Shown: positions 59,011-64,000 of the stretch, piece by piece
Layout: every line of letters begins with the position of its first letter
Numbering within the stretch: the first letter of the stretch is position 1
Notes under the pieces: model-generated
Told to the model about the DNA's origin: nothing
Seen by the model: only the letters and a program-made list of their open reading frames with translations
Database searches by the model: none
NCBI GenBank assembly: GCA_034401795.1
Contig: CM067366.1
Location: 70,711,224 to 70,775,223 of the forward strand
DNA length: 64,000 nucleotides
DNA from: Chaetoderma sp. LZ-2023a
Taxonomy: Eukaryota > Mollusca > Caudofoveata > Chaetodermatida > Chaetodermatidae
Direction of reading: 5' to 3'
Translations under genes and position numbers: made by a program

Positions 59011-60801
59011 CCAGAAATGTAAAATATTTAACAGACATAGTTGGCGGTCGCAGTAAGAGAATCTGCTAGTTCAACTTGTGCATTCATCAGCCTAATGATA
59101 ACGCAGTGGTTGTGACCGACAAACCAACACATAGACTTATCTTTGTTGCGAGGCACAACGGAAAGAATCTGTCATTCATTCAGCGCCAAAATGTTTCATT
59201 TCATTTCAGCCAAGTCAGGCTCAAAAGCTTACAGTGCCAAGAAACTTAAAATATTCGTTACCCATGCATAGGACAATAGCAGGTATTTGCAAGTAAACAA
59301 GATATTTTGCTATACGCTATTCTCTTTATTAGCAGGCTGTTTACGATTTTGCTACTTTATACTCTAATAGGAATCCTATGCATAACCACGCGTGCGTCCG
59401 TACGTCTGTGAGCACTCACAAGCTCGTGGTCCACATATGCTGATGTGCGAGAGGATGTGTATATGTATGCATATAGGTTTGTTTACGCGTTAATGACGTT
59501 GATAATAATAATAAAAAAAATTATAAATACAAACAAAATGCCAGAGAGCGATAGAAAGTATCTCTGACACACGGCCCTATGATCTCTAGCGTGGCAATAA
59601 TCAGTATGATATCTCTCTCATGATAATCCACTATTCCTCGCATCTCACAATAGCACGTGCTCAATATAGATGTGTTCCTATGTGTAACTGTAATATCTAA
59701 CATCAGAGAACAGCTCATTATTGGAGAAATCTGAAATGCCACCAAGATTTTACAACAAATTCCAAAAATATACAATCTACGTTATCAAATCACATTGATC
59801 CTATATTACCAAAAACACGCCATTTCTGCGTTCATCTCTACGATACGCTCTGACTCGCTGGAAGAACCACCCGGCTTGTAGGGACACGAGATGTAGTTAT
59901 TGAAGACCATGGGTGGAATAACCACGGAGCATCTGTCCTTAAGGAAGCCCAATATTGTCGGTTCAGAGGGTCCAGAGCGACGCTATTCATATTGGAATTG
60001 GAATTCCGTAAGAATGAAGGTCTGTCTTCAGTGAAGCAAGGTGGCCGCTTTAGACAGGTTCAGAGTCCGATGCAGCAGGTGGATACACATGCTCTTCGTT
60101 CTTCTGGAATCCCCATCTTCTACAGCCTCATCTTCAGCTTCAGTGGCATGGCAAATCCTCCTCACCGACGCTACTTCGTGTTTGTATAAGACTGAATAAA
60201 CAACATGCAAGTTCCCAGGAGAATGATAACCGAGCTACGACTGACTGACTGGTGGACGGACGCTCAGTGGAGATGGAAGCAGCGTCTTGAAACATGCATT
60301 ATGAGATGGAACATTTTTGATACGCTAAACATGCGCATAATGTCTTGATGCATTTCAGCTCAACACGTGGTGGTGTACAAGATATATGTTTGAAACAACC
60401 AATTCCTTAAAGAACCACCACCATCTGCCCGACCAGGCATACAGTATCCTTGTATTAGCAGTGGATATAGCCAGACATGCTACTTTTTGCCCGCTTCTCC
60501 TTCCTCTTTGAGGTGGTCCAGAAAGAGAGGTTTGACAGCGATTCATATATCATACCCATAGCAAGAATAATGTATACATGATGAATCACTCTATGTCCGT
60601 TACGCAGCTACAAAGATTTCGTTAGAAAATACCAGGAATGCTTTCACCAGCCCTGCCCAGGAAAGTGATACCAAATCACAATGTGCATGCGAAGAGGCAT
60701 CCGTCAATGGTGATAGAATTGGGGAAATATATTTGGTGTCAACGTTAAACATTCCGCATCTGTAGATAAATAGAGTACAGCTCAGAAATAACATGGACTT
60801 A

Positions 60802-61200
60802 TGGCTGGAATTCAATAAGGAGGTTTAAACCCTGTTTAACCTAAACCTGGTAACAAACCACAAAGTAATTGCAATGTTAGTATTATAGATACGGCAATAG
60901 CCTACCAATTTCATGAGTTGAGACCCAGACCACGCACCCTTTAAGGGAGTGGCCCATAAATACCAAATTATGGGCGCCCTTCGGAAGTGGGATGGGCTCT
61001 TTGATGCCTCACCCACTTAGAAGGAATGCACATATTTGGGCAATTAGACCCCACCTCTTGCACGGCGCGTGACCTAACTCGCAACCAGTAAAAGGTGAGG
61101 GCTATCAGCCTATCTATACGACTAGCTTTGCAATTCCTTTGTGATTTGGTACCCGGTCTAAGTTAAACCGGGTTTAAACATCCTTATTGAATTCCGGCCA
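60802..61200 (+). mobile_element. 399-bp MITE with long terminal inverted repeats (second family)
   Basis: The left end TGGCTGGAATTCAATAAGGA and the right end TCCTTATTGAATTCCGGCCA are inverted copies. The complementarity continues inward, with GTTTAAACCCTGTTTAACC mirrored by GGTTAAACCGGGTTTAAAC-like sequence and then a diverging arm, for nearly 100 bp. TA at 60800-60801 and 61201-61202 looks like a TA target duplication. Paralogous sites near 2565 and 33205 read ATAACTTA without any insert, which marks this as a clean insertion into block 5 only. No coding capacity. The TA duplication suggests Tc1/mariner-type mobilisation, as an inference. Confidence 0.9.
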
Positions 61201-61669
61201 TATGTTAACAAAACAGAATAACACGCAATGTTGAATGTCTTCCAATATAATCATGTTCAAAATATTCAGCAGAAGATTTCTTACATTGTGTTCAAAATTG
61301 TACTAACTAACACGTTTCTGTTTTTGCTTAGTGCTAATGTGTTGGTGTTCCAAGGATAATGTTCATATACTGGACGACACAGCATCAGCTTTCACAAAAC
61401 TCTTAGTAAATAAGCATCAGATTGTAGTAAGCGAATAGAAAGTAATATAATTCTGCCCATTATGGTAATCAACACAAGATCTAAACCAGGACCACACCGG
61501 CCCGTAGTTCAGAATCATTGCATTATTGCTGTAACACTGATCTGGATGGCATGGGAATTTGGTAATAATTTGCGATTCACCAATTGGCTTGGGAAATATG
61601 TAAATCACTATACTAATATAGTGTTGGTGTCTTCTGTAACTACGATACAGATATGTGAACTATGCTGAA

Positions 61670-62070
61670 TTGACCTTTCCAGTTTTAGCTATGCCCCGCC
61701 CATCTCTAGCTAAGCTCCACCCTCACCTCGCTCGTGTTGGGATCGATCGATCTCAAACACCCTGACTATCAATTTCCAAAAAGCTACGCAGGTAAGCTGT
61801 TGAATATTTTGAAACTAATTTGACTGGCTGCTGTTGCTATCTAAGGCAGCAACAGCGTCCATTCAAATTGGTTTCAAAATATTCAACAGCATGTTTATTA
61901 AATAGCAAAGACATCCAATTCATGCAACGTTTCGGGCTATTTAAGATTTGATGACGGTCTATATGGAGCCATTCGTGACCTGATGATTGTTACGTCATCA
62001 AGCACGCGCTGAGCTGATTATGACGGCACACGAGGTCAGATGATGGATGACTATTCTGGGAAGATGAATT
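61670..62070 (+). mobile_element. Foldback MITE, copy D
   Basis: Starts TTGACCTTTCCAG and has the GCCCCGCCCATC / GTGTTGGGATCGATCGATC arm, a well-matched core at 61799-61887 and the TTTATTAAATAGCAAAGACA arm with TGATTATGACGGCAC and GATGATGGATGAC. The far end is decayed (CTGGGAAGATGAATT). It lies at a position comparable to copies B and C. Confidence 0.8.
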
Positions 62071-62284
62071 AGCTTAGCCTGAACATTTCTCACGTATGTC
62101 CCTGTACATTAGGAATGATTGCGAACTATTGTGAGATGTCATCTTGAATCACTAAGAGAATAAGAATGCCAGCCCTACATCAACGTGTATTCCTCTGTAT
62201 TAATTTATCACATCTTAGTAGGAATGATAGTAATTCGTTTGAACGTGGCGTATCTCAAAACTGTAGCGAAGGAAACAACAGTTT

Positions 62285-62600
62285 CGCGTCATAATCAAAT
62301 ATGTGACATGTAGGATGACGTCACGGTCTATTACAGCGTAAATGACTCGGTTTTGTCGGTCTGAAACGCTTAATAGTCCGACACATTGTATGAATTGTAT
62401 ATCTTTACCACTTAATGTCGATTATTTTGAAACTAATTGGGCTGGGCGCTGTTGCTGCCATCGCATAATTACCTTGAAATTGGTATTCTGATAATTCACA
62501 ATTCAAATGTATAAATTGATTGCAACTCGCGCAAAACGTGGGAAGAGCTTAGCTTGCAATGGGCGGGGCATAGCGAAAAATAACTCAATATCTTAACAGA
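62285..62600 (-). mobile_element. Partial foldback MITE
   Basis: CGCGTCATAATCAAATATGT and GGATGACGTCACGGTCTATT arm, left half-core at about 62416-62462 (GTCGATTATTTTGAAACTAA) and the GTGGGAAGAGCTTAGCTTGC / GGGCGGGGCATAGCG arm. The right half of the core is missing. Confidence 0.65.
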
Positions 62601-64000
62601 GTAATGGTTGAAAGTTTCTGTTCTTAGTCCAAATATGCTGAAAAATTTCGTGGTACAACTGTTCCATGACAAACCCGACCGAAACCGGCCGAAACTGGCC
62701 TCCACGGTAGTCTTAAGAAATGTCAATTTGCAGGCTAATAGAAAACAATTTTTGAAAATGTACCACTGGAACGAGTTGTTCCAGTCCTTCTAGTAGTATA
62801 TCTTCCAAAATAGTATTCTTTTGCCCACTACCTGACATTTAATAATGCAATATTGTTTACCAAATGTATCCATTAAAAGGTTAAATACATATTTATCTAG
62901 TAGTCGAAAACAGGTTCTGTAAGAACATTTATATATTTTGCAAAACATTTCTTTGTAGTGTTCACTCGTAAATCTAAGAGTTTCTAAAAGCGCTACCCCC
63001 ATGCTGCATGAACATTGCAATCTGCAAAACATGTGTTTATTTAGAAAACAGCATGTTGCAGTAGGCCTATATAATTTAGGGTTATCAGGTTTGCAAATAC
63101 GGCCTCCTTTCTGACAACCGCTACTAGAGACTAGAAATTGATCCAATAATTCTACGTCGGGAACCATTGATTAAGAGCATACTTTACCTGTTAATGAACT
63201 AATTTCAACCCAGGTTAGAATTAACCATTTCACTCAAGCATTTCCGTACTTAAACTTCTACGCAACCAGCGATGTCAGGCGCTTAATATTTCAACTGAAA
63301 ATTGACTGGACGCCGCCACTGAATATATTGACAACCTGAATGTGTCATCTCCCTCATAGTGCAGGCTACAGTAACTGCCTGGGCCGGTACCGGGCAGGCA
63401 TTGGCACAGTACTTGCCCAGAACTGGGCCAGTAACACACGTTATCAGCACCATGGCATGAATAGCATACGGGCGAAATCTGTGGGCAATTTTAGAAACAT
63501 TAAGTACACTTATTATCAATATCCTTGCTCTGTTTTCATTCACATTATTAGAGATTATTTAATTAGAAGTTGTGGATTGCGGTCCGATCTTCAATAGATG
63601 CTCTGAGTAGATTGTATGAATGACACGATGTAGACCGAGGTGTGAAAAGTGTTTGTCATAGAACCTCTATCATCAACACCTGTGTGTACACGGCGTCTTT
63701 TATTAAAAAGCAATATTCTTGTAATTGCGAATAGATGATGACGTACTTGATGAATACGTAAAGAAAATGTATCAACGGTGGTGAAATGAAGCGATATTCT
63801 CCAAGTGTTATACAATATTAGTTCCAGGATGATGATCCCCTATCAAAGAGATGTGTAATTAGGATGTATGCAAGCGCAGACTATTGTATTTACTTCGGAT
63901 TGTTCTTATTCTTTTTCTTCTTAATTTTCTCTTACAGTTATGATCCGATGATCAACAAACTAGATAAGTGAGTACTACACCCCCACCCACCACCACCCAA

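Larger units (their letters stand above)
58990..64000 (+). repeat. Paralogous block 5, running off the window end
   Basis: Begins with the right-flank sequence of the array and follows block 1 from about 860: the marker at 59213, the conserved 59520-59780 stretch, 59980-60200 (as 1780-1990), 60600-60790 (as 2390-2560), MITE copy D, 62580-63180 and 63240-63950 (as 4300-4990). Intervals not listed separately show no gene. Confidence 0.8.

Overview
The window reads as non-coding eukaryotic (animal-type) DNA. It is AT-rich, with microsatellites, foldback mini-transposons, a decayed Tc1 transposon, a LINE reverse-transcriptase scrap and a 14.2 kb satellite array. I found no operon, no bacterial-type gene, no tRNA or rRNA and no intact host gene I can name. 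A marine invertebrate, perhaps a mollusc, is my guess from the repeat style; the sequence does not prove it.

Large-scale layout. Most of the window is the same several-kilobase segment repeated head to tail and strongly diverged. Block 1 covers about 250-17340, block 2 about 31640-42900, block 3 about 44560-53720 (partial), block 4 about 54090-58990 (partial) and block 5 about 58990 to the window end. The same landmarks recur in the same order: a 'gggcccaaaag' marker (about 1005, 31810, 59215), a pyrimidine microsatellite cluster (about 7640, 35540, 47500, 54915), TGACGTCA minisatellites (8340, 37800) and a conserved AT-rich stretch (10140, 38230, 49700).

The centrepiece is a satellite array at 17354-31548: 169 head-to-tail copies of an 84-bp unit plus one degenerate edge copy. 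It shows higher-order structure. Because 84 is divisible by three, the array is an open frame of 3794 codons on + and a series of long frames on -. I treat it as satellite DNA, not a proven gene. The matching position holds about one and a half diverged units in block 1 (about 550-690) and none between blocks 4 and 5 (about 58980), so the array looks like an explosive local amplification of a short pre-existing segment.

Mobile elements. A foldback family of about 390 bp with a palindromic core near 90 bp occurs many times, complete, partial or as core alone. A second MITE of 399 bp sits in block 5 with clean empty sites in its paralogues. A Tc1 element (50071-51568) with about 30-bp inverted repeats carries a transposase broken by three stop codons. 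A LINE RT fragment (about 56512-56697) and a decayed minus-strand ORF of an uncharacterised, probably transposon-associated family (42957-43830) complete the set.
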